Shown: positions 25,036-34,508, counted from the first letter of the stretch. The stretch: 64,000 nt of DNA from JAAYCI01 sp964370295 (GCA_964370295.1 CAYJIR010000004.1:37188-101187), one strand, 5' to 3'. Made by a program: numbers and translations. Notes: generated by a model from the sequence alone, not told the origin.

Positions 25036-26604
25036 ATGGCGCAACAAGTGGACAATACAACACTTTCGGGGCAAGCCAATGGTTTATTTGCAAAACCACA
25101 TGAGCAGAAAGGCCTTTATGAAGCAGGGACAAACGCAGCAGAACCCAGCGGCGATTCCTCCAATCCCCCAAAAAGTGATAATCCTTTCGAAGTGGGCACG
25201 AATGCCTCCGATACCCCCAAAGAAGAAAGAAAAAGAGACGCCAAAGTGCGTATACGCGTGGCAGCCACCATGTTGATTGCCACCGCCTCGATAGACGCCC
25301 CGGAAAACGGTGGCCAAGAGGTTACCCGCGACATGATAGAACAGGCTCTTGTGCAAAACAAGGTAGTTTTTGGTGTTTTAGAAGAGGGCATGGCACAATT
25401 GTTGCAACCCCTTTACGACACAGAAGTCACCATTGCAAAAGGGACGCCGGCCGTAGATGGAAAAGATGGCTACTGCGAAGAATTTTTTGAGCGCGACGTG
25501 CAGATGAATTTTGTGGAAAAAGAAGACGGAACCGTGAATTATAAGGAACTTGGCCTAATACAAGACGTTCCGGCAGGCTCGCTGATTTGTAAAATCATCC
25601 CCCCCACAGAGGGCATCCCCGGCACCAATGTGCTCGGCAAACCTATAGGCGTAAAAAGCGGCAAAAAGGCCTTGCCGCCAACCGGAACAGGCATACGCCT
25701 CACCGAAGACGGCACACAAGCTGTGGCCGCAGTTTCCGGCAATCTTGTGTTTCAAAACGGCCGCTTCACTGTCGAAGAAATTTTGCGTGTTAACGAAGTT
25801 AACTATGACATTGGCAACATCACTTTTTCGGGTGATGTACATGTAACCGGTGATGTTTTAGACGGTTTTGAAATTCACAGTGGCGGTGATATCCGCATTT
25901 CCGGGCGTGTGGGCCATGCAACACTGCATGCTAAGGGCAGCATCCACTTAGAACATGGTATCAACGGCACGGGCAAAGGCGAAGTAATTGCGCAAAAATC
26001 GGTGCATGCCGGGTTTATTGAAAATTGCCATGTGGTAGCCGGCGAGGATGTTATAACGGGCTCGATCATCCACAGCACGGTAGAATGCGAGGGTAACATC
26101 CTTGTAACAGACGGGCACGGCATTATCAGCGGAGGTAAAATCACCGCCATGGTTTCCATCTCTGCCAATGAAATTGGAAACGACACTTATACGCGCAACC
26201 ACTTAACGGTGGGTATAACGCCCAAACTATTGCATCAGCGCACACACTGCTTGGAGCAAATAGCCTCTTTAGAAAAATCCTTGGATGACATGAATAAAAA
26301 CGCTGCCTATGTGCAACAAACCATTGCCCAAAATCGACCGGTTTCTGAAGAGCGCATCGCCTTGTTGCAACGCACAAAACTGGCGTTGCCCATTTCACAA
26401 CGCAAACTGGAGCAATTACAAACACAGCTGGCCGAGATAGATGAACTTATGAATTCCTACGGAGATTCTTTCATTTCTGCCAACACGCTTTATCCCCCCA
26501 CGCGTATCACCATTGGAAGTTTACACACCAATTTAGAAGACACCTACAATATGGTTCGCATATATGTCAACTCTGAAGGTGAATTGCACGTGGGCACGCG
26601 TTAG
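25036..26604 (+). CDS. FapA/DUF342-family polysaccharide-assembly-like protein
   Basis: A 522-residue member of the FapA (DUF342) family, often found near flagellar and chemotaxis genes in Bacillota. After a low-complexity N-terminus (two related ...GTNA(A/S) stretches), the N-terminal FapA domain covers about 75-260 and contains the typical IPPTEGIPGTNVLGKPIG. A right-handed beta-helix repeat follows at about 260-395 (NITFSGDVHVTGDVLDGFEI, HSGGDIRISGRVG), then a coiled coil to about 480. The function is not established. ATG 25036 follows GAAAGGGGCC. Confidence 0.85.
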   Translation: MAQQVDNTTLSGQANGLFAKPHEQKGLYEAGTNAAEPSGDSSNPPKSDNPFEVGTNASDTPKEERKRDAKVRIRVAATMLIATASIDAPENGGQEVTRDMIEQALVQNKVVFGVLEEGMAQLLQPLYDTEVTIAKGTPAVDGKDGYCEEFFERDVQMNFVEKEDGTVNYKELGLIQDVPAGSLICKIIPPTEGIPGTNVLGKPIGVKSGKKALPPTGTGIRLTEDGTQAVAAVSGNLVFQNGRFTVEEILRVNEVNYDIGNITFSGDVHVTGDVLDGFEIHSGGDIRISGRVGHATLHAKGSIHLEHGINGTGKGEVIAQKSVHAGFIENCHVVAGEDVITGSIIHSTVECEGNILVTDGHGIISGGKITAMVSISANEIGNDTYTRNHLTVGITPKLLHQRTHCLEQIASLEKSLDDMNKNAAYVQQTIAQNRPVSEERIALLQRTKLALPISQRKLEQLQTQLAEIDELMNSYGDSFISANTLYPPTRITIGSLHTNLEDTYNMVRIYVNSEGELHVGTR

Positions 26605-26670
26605 TTCATCCTTTTATTGCTCCGCCTCATTTTATACAAAAACAACACTTTAGGTGGAGGGGTATCTGAT

Positions 26671-27183
26671 ATGATTGTTTTAAGCTATGTATTAATTTTT
26701 GTAGCCAAAGTGTTCGAGGTATCTTTAACCACGGTGCGCAATGTGCTTATCATCCGTGGCGAAAAGGGAAAAGGAGCCATCATTGCCTTTTTCGAGGCTT
26801 TGGTTTGGGTCATTGTTATCAGCACGGTTCTGTCTGGCGATATTTTGTCCGACCCCATCCGCCTCATAACCTATTGCTCCGCCTTTGCCCTTGGCAACTA
26901 TGTGGGTGTCATCATCGAAAACAAATTGGCCATTGGCATGGCCTGTATACAAGCGGTTATCCCTTGCACACATAGTGATGATGTTTTGCAGGCCATGCGA
27001 AAGCAAGGCTTTGGGGTAACCCAAATTCACGCAGAGGGAAAAAATGGCGCTGTGATGGTTTTGATGATTTTTCTAAAACGAAAATCACAAAACGAGGCCA
27101 TTACACTCATCAAGCAAATTTGTCCTTCTGCCCTCATCACATTAAATGATGTGCGCCATATGCGAAATGGCTACACCCGATAG
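26671..27183 (+). CDS. UPF0316-type membrane protein with a DUF2179 domain
   Basis: This 170-residue protein has three or four membrane helices (VLSYVLIFVAKVFEVSLTTV, then FFEALVWVIVISTVLSGDIL, and a third at about 73-90) and a soluble C-terminal DUF2179-like domain (DDVLQAMRKQGFGVTQIHAE). The best start is ATG 26671 after AGGTGGAGGGG. No function is known for the family. It is the last gene before the operon terminator. Confidence 0.82.
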   Translation: MIVLSYVLIFVAKVFEVSLTTVRNVLIIRGEKGKGAIIAFFEALVWVIVISTVLSGDILSDPIRLITYCSAFALGNYVGVIIENKLAIGMACIQAVIPCTHSDDVLQAMRKQGFGVTQIHAEGKNGAVMVLMIFLKRKSQNEAITLIKQICPSALITLNDVRHMRNGYTR

Positions 27184-27315
27184 TACCTTAAACCATAGAC
27201 ATTGTCGGCTGTGTATACAAAAGCCAAATCTTGCCACAATAAATAACCTCGTTTCCACCCTTTTTGCAAGGCGGTTCTTATCTCTATCCTTTTTCGCTCA
27301 ATTTTTTAAAAGTTT

Positions 27316-27345
27316 AAACCGGCTATGCACATTAGCCGGTTTTTT
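27316..27345 (+). terminator. Strong intrinsic terminator ending the flagellar block
   Basis: AAACCGGCTA (27316-27325) pairs perfectly with TAGCCGGTTT (27333-27342) around a 7-base loop, ending in six T residues. The rest of the 263-base spacer 27184-27446 holds only the arg promoter. Confidence 0.92.
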
Positions 27346-27378
27346 ATGTATAATTTTGCAGAAACATTTGTTTTACTC

Positions 27379-27407
27379 TTGATTTTATCCCTAAAAACCG
27401 TTATTAT
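27379..27407 (+). promoter_or_regulatory. Sigma-A-type promoter of argCJBD
   Basis: TTGATT (27379-27384), 17-base spacer, TATTAT (27402-27407). The A/T-rich stretch just downstream (TTCATAAACTATTTATTTTT) vaguely resembles an ArgR/AhrC box, but I cannot confirm that by eye. Confidence 0.75.
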
Positions 27408-27446
27408 ATTCATAAACTATTTATTTTTATACGAAAGGTTCTTTCT

Positions 27447-28385
27447 ATGCAACACAAAGTATTCATCGATGGTGCCGAAGGCACCACGGGGTTGCGCATC
27501 CATATGCGGCTATCCACACGCAGGGATATTGAATTGCTAACCCTGCCCGAAACACAGCGCAAAGATTTAAACGCGCGCCTTGCCATGATAGAGGAGGCCG
27601 ATGTTTCGGTGCTTTGCCTGCCGGATGCCGCAGCCAAAGAGATTGCTGCTTTGGCCCCAGCGCATGCAAAAATTTGCGATGCCAGCACAGCCCATCGCAC
27701 TTTAAACACCTGGCAATATGGCTTTCCGGAGCTTGCGCGTCGCCGCGAACACATTGCAAAGGCAAACCGGGTGGCCGTTCCCGGCTGCCATGCCACCGGT
27801 TTTTTGGCACTGTGTGCACCATTGGTGGAAAAAGACCTTTTAGAGGCAAGCGTCCCTCTGTCTTGCTTTTCCCTCACCGGGTATTCCGGCGGCGGCAAAA
27901 CCATGATTGCAGCCTACGAAAACGAAGCCAAACCGGTGGCCTACGAAGCTCCACGCCTCTATGCTCTTGGCCTGCAGCACAAACATCTTCCGGAGATGCA
28001 AGCCATTGCCGGCCTTGCCTTTCCACCCCTTTTTTCCCCCATTGTAGATGATTATCACAGCGGTATGCTTGTGGGCCTGCCCTTGCCTTTGTCACTGTTA
28101 AAAAAACCCGCAAAGACCGGTGACCTTTGTCACTTCTATGCACAATATTACGAAAATGAACCCCTGATCACCGTGTGCACAGACAGTGCCACCCCATCCG
28201 ATGGCACCTTACATGCAAATGAATTGGCCGGACGCGATTCACTGGAAATTCATGTGTGCCAAAGTGAAACCCAAGTTTTGCTTGTGGCGCGTTTCGATAA
28301 TCTGGGCAAAGGCGCTTGTGGCGCCGCCATACAATGCCTCAATTTAATGCTAGACCTGCCCGAAACACAGGGCCTTGTGCTTTGA
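27447..28385 (+). CDS. argC: N-acetyl-gamma-glutamyl-phosphate reductase, short (type 2) form
   Basis: ArgC reduces N-acetylglutamyl phosphate to the semialdehyde with NADPH. The 312-residue protein is of the short type 2 class, opening KVFIDGAEGTTGLRIHMRL. The catalytic Cys114 lies in AVPGCHATGF. GYSGGGKTMI and YALGLQHKHLPEM near residues 150-185 are typical of the class, including the substrate-binding His. First gene of a four-gene arginine unit, with GAAAGG upstream of the ATG. Confidence 0.93.
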   Translation: MQHKVFIDGAEGTTGLRIHMRLSTRRDIELLTLPETQRKDLNARLAMIEEADVSVLCLPDAAAKEIAALAPAHAKICDASTAHRTLNTWQYGFPELARRREHIAKANRVAVPGCHATGFLALCAPLVEKDLLEASVPLSCFSLTGYSGGGKTMIAAYENEAKPVAYEAPRLYALGLQHKHLPEMQAIAGLAFPPLFSPIVDDYHSGMLVGLPLPLSLLKKPAKTGDLCHFYAQYYENEPLITVCTDSATPSDGTLHANELAGRDSLEIHVCQSETQVLLVARFDNLGKGACGAAIQCLNLMLDLPETQGLVL

Positions 28386-28416
28386 AACTTGGACGCCGTG
28401 AAAGGAGCTTCTTGTT

Positions 28417-29637
28417 ATGAAATTTAAAAAAATCCCCGGTGGCCTTTGTGCCGCTAAAGGCTTTAAAGCGGCCGGTATGCACGGTGGCATACGTCGCAAT
28501 ACCGAGAAAAAAGATATGATGTTGGCACTGTGCGATGTGCCCTGCCAGGCAGCGGCCGTTTACACACAAAACAAAGTAAAAGGCGCTCCGATTCTTCTCA
28601 CACAACAGCACCTACAAAACCACACGGCGCGGGGTATCTTATGCAACAGTGGCAACGCAAATACCTGCAGTCCCGGTGGCTTAGACATTGCAAAAGAATG
28701 TTGCCGTTTGGCAGCCGAAGCCACCGGCTTGCAATCTGAAGATTTTATCATTGCCTCCACCGGTGTTATTGGGCAAGAACTTCCCTTGGCACCGTTTAAA
28801 AACGGCATTCCAAAATTGGCCACCCTTTTAAGCGCGCATGGCAGCAGCGATGCCGCCGACGCCATCATGACCACCGACACCAAACGCAAGGAGTACTCCT
28901 ACGAATTTATGCTGGGTGGAAAAACCTGCCACATCGGTGCCATTGGCAAGGGTAGCGGCATGATAAACCCCAACATGGCCACCATGCTGGTATTCATCAC
29001 CACAGATGTTGCCATCAGTGGTCCCCTTTTGCAAAATGCCCTTTCGGAAGAAACTGTGGTAAGTTTTAATCAACTCTATGTAGACGGTGATACCTCCACC
29101 AACGACACGCTGGCCATCATGGCCAGTGGCTTGGCCGAAAACGCATGTATCCTTGAGAAAAACGATGATTATACCGTTTTTTGCGAGGCTTTGCATAAAA
29201 TATGTGTCAAACTGTGCCGCGATTTGGCCGCCGATGGCGAGGGTGCTACCAAACTGCTGGAATGTCATGTGCAAAATGCACCCACGGCCGAGCTGGCGCG
29301 GAAAATTGCAAAAAGTGTGGTGGCCAGCGATCTTTGCAAAACTGCCATGTTTGGTGAAGACGCCAACTGGGGCCGTGTTTTATGTGCCATTGGCTACACA
29401 CCGGGCGATTTTTCTGTGGAAGATATTTCGCTGATCCTACGCAGTGATGTGGGTGAAGTACTGGTTTGCGAGCATTCTATCCACTACCCTTTCAGTGAAG
29501 AAGAGGCCGCCAAGGTTTTGGCCGAAAACAACATTCACATCCTCATAGACATGCACAACGGCAAAGAAAGCGGTGTTGCCTACGGTTGCGACCTCAGCTA
29601 TGATTATGTAAAAATCAACGGAGACTACCGCACCTAA
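28417..29637 (+). CDS. argJ: Bifunctional ornithine acetyltransferase / N-acetylglutamate synthase
   Basis: ArgJ moves the acetyl group from N-acetylornithine to glutamate, closing the cycle. The self-cleavage and nucleophile site is Thr189 in GSGMINPNMATMLVF. YVDGDTSTNDT and EDANWGRVLCAIGY are also conserved, and the C-terminus is KINGDYRT. Length of 406 residues is normal. AAAGGAG precedes the ATG. Whether it also uses acetyl-CoA cannot be judged by eye, but no argA is present in the window. Confidence 0.96.
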   Translation: MKFKKIPGGLCAAKGFKAAGMHGGIRRNTEKKDMMLALCDVPCQAAAVYTQNKVKGAPILLTQQHLQNHTARGILCNSGNANTCSPGGLDIAKECCRLAAEATGLQSEDFIIASTGVIGQELPLAPFKNGIPKLATLLSAHGSSDAADAIMTTDTKRKEYSYEFMLGGKTCHIGAIGKGSGMINPNMATMLVFITTDVAISGPLLQNALSEETVVSFNQLYVDGDTSTNDTLAIMASGLAENACILEKNDDYTVFCEALHKICVKLCRDLAADGEGATKLLECHVQNAPTAELARKIAKSVVASDLCKTAMFGEDANWGRVLCAIGYTPGDFSVEDISLILRSDVGEVLVCEHSIHYPFSEEEAAKVLAENNIHILIDMHNGKESGVAYGCDLSYDYVKINGDYRT

Positions 29638-29659
29638 ATAGGGAGAGGACTACAAATTT

Positions 29660-30538
29660 ATGGAACAACCCAGAATCAATGTCATGGCCGAAGTGATGCA
29701 AGAGGCCATGCCCTATATTCAAAAATATAAGGGCAAAACCATCGTGGTAAAATATGGTGGCAACGCCATGACCAGTGCCGAGCTTAAAGACGCTGTCATG
29801 AGTGATTTATTGCTTCTCAACTTGCTTGGGGTGCACGTGGTGCTGGTGCACGGGGGCGGCCCCGACATTTCAAACGGCCTAAAACGCATCGGCAAGGAAA
29901 GCAAATTTATTGACGGGCTGCGTGTTACCGATAAAGAAAGCATGGAAGTGGTGCAGCAGGTGCTGGCCGGTAAGGTGAACAAAGATTTAGTTGCCATGCT
30001 AAAAGGACAAGGCATTGGCCTTTGTGGCATAGACGGTGCCACGCTATCTTGCCAAAAACTGCCCACAAAAGACCCCGAAAAGGATCTTGGCTATGTGGGT
30101 GAAATTGTAAAAGTGCGCACCACGATGCTGCGTTTCGCCCTAGATTCCGGCTTTATTCCCGTGGTGGCCACCATAGGCGTGGATGAACAAGGCACTGCCT
30201 ATAATGTGAACGCCGACACCGCCGCTTGCAAAATTGCCATTGCTTTGGGTGCCAGCAAACTGGTGAACATGACAGACGTGGCCGGCCTTTTAATGGACAA
30301 AGACGACCCCTCTACCCTTATTACCAATGTGGAGGTGGGCGAAGTACCCGCGCTGATAGAGCGTGGCATTATTTCCGGTGGCATGATACCCAAAATCGAA
30401 GGCTGTGTGCAAAGCTTGTCTTACGGTGTTGACGAGGCTGTTATTGTGGACGGGCGCGTGGCACATTCTATCTTACTGGAGCTATTTTCAAAACGTGGTA
30501 ACGGCACTTTGCTGTATGCCGCGAAAGATTTAAAATAG
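29660..30538 (+). CDS. argB: N-acetylglutamate kinase
   Basis: ArgB phosphorylates N-acetylglutamate. Kinase-family motifs: TIVVKYGGNAM (about residues 24-35), VLVHGGGPDIS (about 61-71), YNVNADTAACKIAIALGASK and GGMIPKIEGC. At 292 residues it is close to the arginine-sensitive hexameric class, and an N-terminal helix (MAEVMQEAMPYIQKYKG) that this class uses for hexamer formation is present, so feedback inhibition is likely but inferred. GGGAGAGG precedes the ATG. Confidence 0.96.
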   Translation: MEQPRINVMAEVMQEAMPYIQKYKGKTIVVKYGGNAMTSAELKDAVMSDLLLLNLLGVHVVLVHGGGPDISNGLKRIGKESKFIDGLRVTDKESMEVVQQVLAGKVNKDLVAMLKGQGIGLCGIDGATLSCQKLPTKDPEKDLGYVGEIVKVRTTMLRFALDSGFIPVVATIGVDEQGTAYNVNADTAACKIAIALGASKLVNMTDVAGLLMDKDDPSTLITNVEVGEVPALIERGIISGGMIPKIEGCVQSLSYGVDEAVIVDGRVAHSILLELFSKRGNGTLLYAAKDLK

Positions 30539-30549
30539 GAGGAGTGCAC

Positions 30550-31734
30550 ATGGACACAGCTACCTTAGCACAGCTGGACGAGAACCATATCATACCCACT
30601 TACGGCCGTTTTCTTCCTTGCCTTATCGAGGGCAAAGGATGTTATGTGAACGACAGCGACGGCCGCCGTTATTTAGATTTTGGCGCCGGTATTGGCGTGA
30701 ATAGCCTTGGTTACTGCGACGACGAGTGGCAAGCAGCCATTTGCAAGCAGGCCGGACGCTTACAACATGCGTCTAATTTATACGGTAGCGAACCCGGGTT
30801 TTTACTGGCACAAGCACTCTGCCAGCGCACAGGGGCCCATAAGGTATTTTTTGCCAATAGCGGCACCGAAGCCAATGAAGGCGCCATTAAAGCCGCACGC
30901 CATTATGGCCTGCAAAAGCACGGCACAGGGCATGATGCCATCATCAGTTTGCAAAATTCTTTTCATGGGCGCAGCTATGGCGCACTCTCGGCCACAGGAC
31001 AAACCGCTTTGCAAAACAACTTTGGCCCCATGCTGCCCAATTTTCGTTATGTGCCACAGGGCGATTTACAGGCCCTTGAACAAGAGTTTGCCAAAGGAGA
31101 CGTTTGTGCCTTTTTCCTCGAGTTTATACAGGGCGAAGGTGGCGTATTACCGCTTACACCACAATACTTGCAAGGTGTAACATCACTTTGCGAAAAACAC
31201 GATATTTTACTTGTGGCCGACGAAATCCAAACAGGCCTTGGCCGCACAGGCACATTGCTTGCCAGCGAGCACTTTGGTATTTCACCCGACATCACAACCT
31301 TGGCCAAAGGCCTTGGTGCAGGGCTGCCCATTGGGGCCATTTTATTTAACGAAAAGTCCTCGATTGCACTGGGCAAAGGCGACCACGGCACCACCTTTGG
31401 CATGAACCCCGTAGCATGCGCCGGCGCCAATGTGGTGCTAAAACGCCTGGATGAAGCCTTTTTGCAGGATGTGCAAAAGAAAGGTATCTGGCTGGAAAAT
31501 GCCTTACACAAACTACCCAATGTTTTAGATGTGAAAGGGAAGGGCCTTATGTGGGGCTTTGGTCTTACCGAGCCCCACAGCGCCGCAAAATTGCGCGAAT
31601 CTTGCCAAGAACGTGGTCTTTTGGTGCTGCTTGCCAAAGATCGTGTGCGCCTTCTACCTCCGCTGATAATTTCCGACAGCGAACTCGCCGAAGGTGTTTC
31701 CATTATAAAAGAAGCTATTGTTAGTTTCGGCTAA
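30550..31734 (+). CDS. argD: Acetylornithine aminotransferase
   Basis: A class III PLP-dependent aminotransferase that forms N-acetylornithine. The PLP-binding Lys253 is in TTLAKGLGAGLPIGAI; the cofactor-contact motif NSGTEANEGAIKAAR is near residue 105 and VADEIQTGLGRTG near 222. Length of 394. The ATG at 30550 has AGGAGGAG at 30537-30544; the in-frame GTG at 30544 overlaps it. Last gene of the unit; argF, argG and argH are not here. Confidence 0.95.
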   Translation: MDTATLAQLDENHIIPTYGRFLPCLIEGKGCYVNDSDGRRYLDFGAGIGVNSLGYCDDEWQAAICKQAGRLQHASNLYGSEPGFLLAQALCQRTGAHKVFFANSGTEANEGAIKAARHYGLQKHGTGHDAIISLQNSFHGRSYGALSATGQTALQNNFGPMLPNFRYVPQGDLQALEQEFAKGDVCAFFLEFIQGEGGVLPLTPQYLQGVTSLCEKHDILLVADEIQTGLGRTGTLLASEHFGISPDITTLAKGLGAGLPIGAILFNEKSSIALGKGDHGTTFGMNPVACAGANVVLKRLDEAFLQDVQKKGIWLENALHKLPNVLDVKGKGLMWGFGLTEPHSAAKLRESCQERGLLVLLAKDRVRLLPPLIISDSELAEGVSIIKEAIVSFG

Positions 31735-31837
31735 CTCACAGAATAACTTTGGCCCCTCTACAAGGCCACTTGCTTGTTTTTATAGCAAACTTGCTAACTC
31801 AGCCAAAATATCTGTCCTATTATCATTGAATTATTTT

Positions 31838-31875
31838 CACCCTTCGGTTTGCATATGCTAACCGAAGGGTGTTTT
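31838..31875 (+). terminator. Intrinsic terminator after argD
   Basis: CACCCTTCGGTT (31838-31849) pairs perfectly over 12 bp with AACCGAAGGGTG (31860-31871), followed by TTTT. The 277-base spacer 31735-32011 between argD and the convergent minus-strand operon holds nothing else I can support except a small TAGCAA/TTGCTA hairpin near 31785. Confidence 0.88.
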
Positions 31876-32011
31876 CTCTGCCAATACTATTTCCGTGTTT
31901 CAACTGTTTCTATCACAATATATTTGATCTCATTGTATATTTAACACTGCTGATTTTTCGCTAAAACAAATTCTCTTCGCTTTCCATGAATGACCCAAGA
32001 ACCCTTTCCGT

Positions 32012-32998
32012 TTACCTTGGTCGATCTTGGTCACCATCTGCCTTGCAAAGACGAAAATGCGAAGGCTCTGTGGTGAAATAATAGTAATCCGTATTTTTAA
32101 ACAGGGGCGGCTGCAAATAATTGGGCAAAATATTTTGCTCGTCCCCTTCACGGCGCAGGCTAAACCCTGCTTTATGCAGCCGATTTTCATCTATCCCCAC
32201 ACAGTAGAAATCCGCATATTCTGCCATACTTTCGCACAAAAGTTTGTCTATAGCCAGCCCCAATCTTGGCAGGTGTTCGCTTTCCCCTATATAGTCTACT
32301 ATGCGCAAAACACCACTGCCCTGTGTTTCAATGATACGCACCACCAAAAGTGCCACAGGGGGCTCGTTTTCCTTTTCCTCTGCCGCATACACACGGTAGT
32401 TCCCGCCGGGATATTCAAAATACCGGCGCTGCATATGCCACAAATCTTTATAGGGATTTGCCTTGGGCATCACAAATCCGCTTTCTTGCAAGGCTTTACT
32501 GCTCGGCACAAGACGCAAGGAAAGCCCTCCTGCCACCGGCAGTATTTCCTTGTTTTGCACACGAGCTATGTGATATTGCTCGCGTTTTGCCAAACGATAA
32601 AAGTGACCCACACGTCCGGTGCTAAAACCTAAAAACTCGTAAAACACACGCGTTTTTGGGCGAATATTATTGCAACTCATATGACGTGCACCGCTTAAAG
32701 GCACAATTTGCGCCATAAGCTCCAGCCCCGCCCCACGGTGTTTTTTATCTGCCAGCCAAAAAGAAACCCAAATGTCCGGATGCTCCTCATTGTTGCTTTT
32801 CACATAGCCGGCTAAAGCCGCTATTTCGCCCTGCACTTCGGCCAACACAAAGCGCAAACGATCCTCTTCTTCAAAATAATAGGCAAACAAGTTTGGGTTG
32901 TCCAAATAGGGGTCTTCTGCATCCCAGTGCCGGTGTATAAAGCTTAAAATATCTGTGCGATCTTCCTTTTTAGCCAAACGAAACTGCAACTCTTCCAC
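32012..32998 (-). CDS. Two-part acetyltransferase-like protein (GNAT fold)
   Basis: A 328-residue protein with a GTG start at 32998 after AAAGGGGGTTGT. Residues about 5-130 read as a GNAT domain (FRLAKKEDRTDILSFIHRHW; LADKKHRGAGLELMAQIVPL; then NNIRPKTRVFYEFLGFSTGR, which is motif-B-like). The second half (about 160-310) again has a GNAT-like order, ending YCVGIDENRLHKAGFSLRRE. The canonical acetyl-CoA loop (Q/RxxGxG/A) is only weakly seen. Last gene of the minus-strand operon. A transferase acting on the product of the ACP pathway is an inference. Confidence 0.65.
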   Translation of the reverse strand: MEELQFRLAKKEDRTDILSFIHRHWDAEDPYLDNPNLFAYYFEEEDRLRFVLAEVQGEIAALAGYVKSNNEEHPDIWVSFWLADKKHRGAGLELMAQIVPLSGARHMSCNNIRPKTRVFYEFLGFSTGRVGHFYRLAKREQYHIARVQNKEILPVAGGLSLRLVPSSKALQESGFVMPKANPYKDLWHMQRRYFEYPGGNYRVYAAEEKENEPPVALLVVRIIETQGSGVLRIVDYIGESEHLPRLGLAIDKLLCESMAEYADFYCVGIDENRLHKAGFSLRREGDEQNILPNYLQPPLFKNTDYYYFTTEPSHFRLCKADGDQDRPR

Positions 32999-33061
32999 AG
33001 CACAACCCCCTTTGCCAATTTATTGTTTTACACTGCCCACACAGACAATATGATCCATCCA

Positions 33062-33802
33062 TTATACGATAACACTACCACCCGTTATCGGCAACACCAC
33101 ACCGGTGATAAACGCCGCTTCGTTCGAGAGCAAAAATTCCATAGCCGGTGTCACATCTTGTACGCGGGCATTGCGCCCCATGGGGTTTGCCTCGGCACTG
33201 GCTTGCACCACCAAATCCGGTGTTTCTTGTAAAAAATGTGTCTCCATCATGGAGGGTGCCACACAGTTCACCGTGACACCACTGGCCGCGTATTCTACCG
33301 CCAAACTTTTGGCAAGGCCATGCATCGCTTCTTTTGCCATTACATAGGCCGCCATAAATTTAGGCGGTGCACCCAACACATAGCTGGTTAACATAAACAG
33401 CACTCGGCCATATTTCTGCTTTGCCATCTTAGGCACAAATTGCTTGGTGATGGCCAAAATGCTATTTATCTGCACTTGCCAATCCAATGCAAATCGTGCT
33501 TCGTCAAAATTTTTAAACTTTGTGTTCAACGCACGCAAGGCCGGCAAATGTATAATGTGGCTTGGGCAAACCCCCATCATGTCCAAACTAAGCAAAAATT
33601 GCTCTACGGCCTCGGGCACAGACAAATCCACATCAAAAGTACGTATGCGTTTTTTATACTGCACACATAATGGCGCCAGTTTATCTAAATCCCCAAAGCC
33701 CTGTGCCAGAAATAGGCTATCGTCCTCTTTTTGCAAGAGGCGCAAAATCAAATCTTGGCCCACATCGCTACTGGCACCTGTGATTAAATAAACCTTGCTC
33801 AT
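33062..33802 (-). CDS. Short-chain dehydrogenase/reductase (FabG-like)
   Basis: Classical SDR fold of 246 residues. The NAD(P) loop is TGASSDVG (residues 8-15), and the catalytic set is Asn113, Ser140, Tyr153 and Lys157 (YVMAK). The tail (AAFITGVVLPITGGSVIV) is the usual SDR end. The gene overlaps the MaoC gene by 4 bases and lies two genes from an ACP, so it is likely a 3-oxoacyl-ACP or similar carrier-bound reductase. The substrate is unknown. Confidence 0.85.
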   Translation of the reverse strand: MSKVYLITGASSDVGQDLILRLLQKEDDSLFLAQGFGDLDKLAPLCVQYKKRIRTFDVDLSVPEAVEQFLLSLDMMGVCPSHIIHLPALRALNTKFKNFDEARFALDWQVQINSILAITKQFVPKMAKQKYGRVLFMLTSYVLGAPPKFMAAYVMAKEAMHGLAKSLAVEYAASGVTVNCVAPSMMETHFLQETPDLVVQASAEANPMGRNARVQDVTPAMEFLLSNEAAFITGVVLPITGGSVIV

Positions 33803-34233
33803 TCATTTTCCTCCAAGGGCGCTTGCACGCCCGCCTGTATAAGCCCACGCGTCACGGTTTGCCCATGTTGGTTTACAATCTTCCCTTTAATGGTAAGCGT
33901 GCAAAATGTTTCGTTCATCTCTGTGATTTTGCCGCTGACACTTAGGCTGTCGCCTATGTACACAGGCTTTGCAAACTTGGCCTGCACACTGTGTAGCAGG
34001 CAATATTCCCCCGGCAAGTACACGCCCGCCAAAGTGGAAAATAAAGAAGCAGATAACATTCCATACACCACACGCCCGGGATGCCCACGCTTTATGGCGC
34101 TATCGTCTTGCATGTGTATAGGCGACACATCCCCTGTGATTTTGCAAAACATATCCATGCTTTCTTCGCTTACTTGCATCGAAAAAGACGCTTCCATGCC
34201 CACTTTCAACTCTTCCATGGTGTAACGGTTCAT
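33799..34233 (-). CDS. MaoC-type hotdog dehydratase/hydratase
   Basis: A single-domain MaoC-like hotdog protein of 144 residues. The hydratase motif is intact: Asp35 and His40 in KITGDVSPIHMQDDSA. The HPGRVVYGMLSASLFSTLAG stretch is the central hotdog helix. It probably handles a hydroxyacyl/enoyl intermediate on the neighbouring ACP. It starts 4 bases after the ACP gene with AAAGGGG upstream, and overlaps the SDR start. Confidence 0.85.
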   Translation of the reverse strand: MNRYTMEELKVGMEASFSMQVSEESMDMFCKITGDVSPIHMQDDSAIKRGHPGRVVYGMLSASLFSTLAGVYLPGEYCLLHSVQAKFAKPVYIGDSLSVSGKITEMNETFCTLTIKGKIVNQHGQTVTRGLIQAGVQAPLEENE

Positions 34234-34237
34234 GCGG

Positions 34238-34480
34238 CTACCCCTTTAGACGCTCTAGCAGGTTTAGCAAATCCCCCACATTTTGCAAGTTGCGCACATC
34301 GTTTAGCTGAAATTTTAAAGTGTATTTTTTTTCTATCGCCGTTAGAAGGTTGATTTGCTCAAGGCTATCCCAATCCTCAATATCGGCTGCATTGGTGGCA
34401 TCGCTCAGCACGATGCTATCGTCATCAAAGTTATCACGAAAAATCTCCTGTATCTCTTCCATCATTTTGGCTCTGTCCAT
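34238..34480 (-). CDS. Acyl carrier protein
   Basis: An 80-residue four-helix carrier protein. The phosphopantetheine site is Ser39 in IEDWDSLEQINLL, the standard DSL motif; flanking sequence (EEIQEIFRDNF..., LNLLERLKG) fits the ACP fold. It stands alone, not in a synthase, directly after the FkbH-like gene. FkbH-like proteins load glyceryl units onto such discrete ACPs, which suggests the pairing. Confidence 0.9.
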   Translation of the reverse strand: MDRAKMMEEIQEIFRDNFDDDSIVLSDATNAADIEDWDSLEQINLLTAIEKKYTLKFQLNDVRNLQNVGDLLNLLERLKG

Positions 34481-34508
34481 GGTATATCTCCTTTTATATC
34501 GTCATATT

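Noticed and set aside
27184..27315. Possible tRNA or small RNA gene between the flagellar and arg units
   Set aside because: No cloverleaf arms or TTC-loop sequence can be found by eye; only promoter and terminator are supported.
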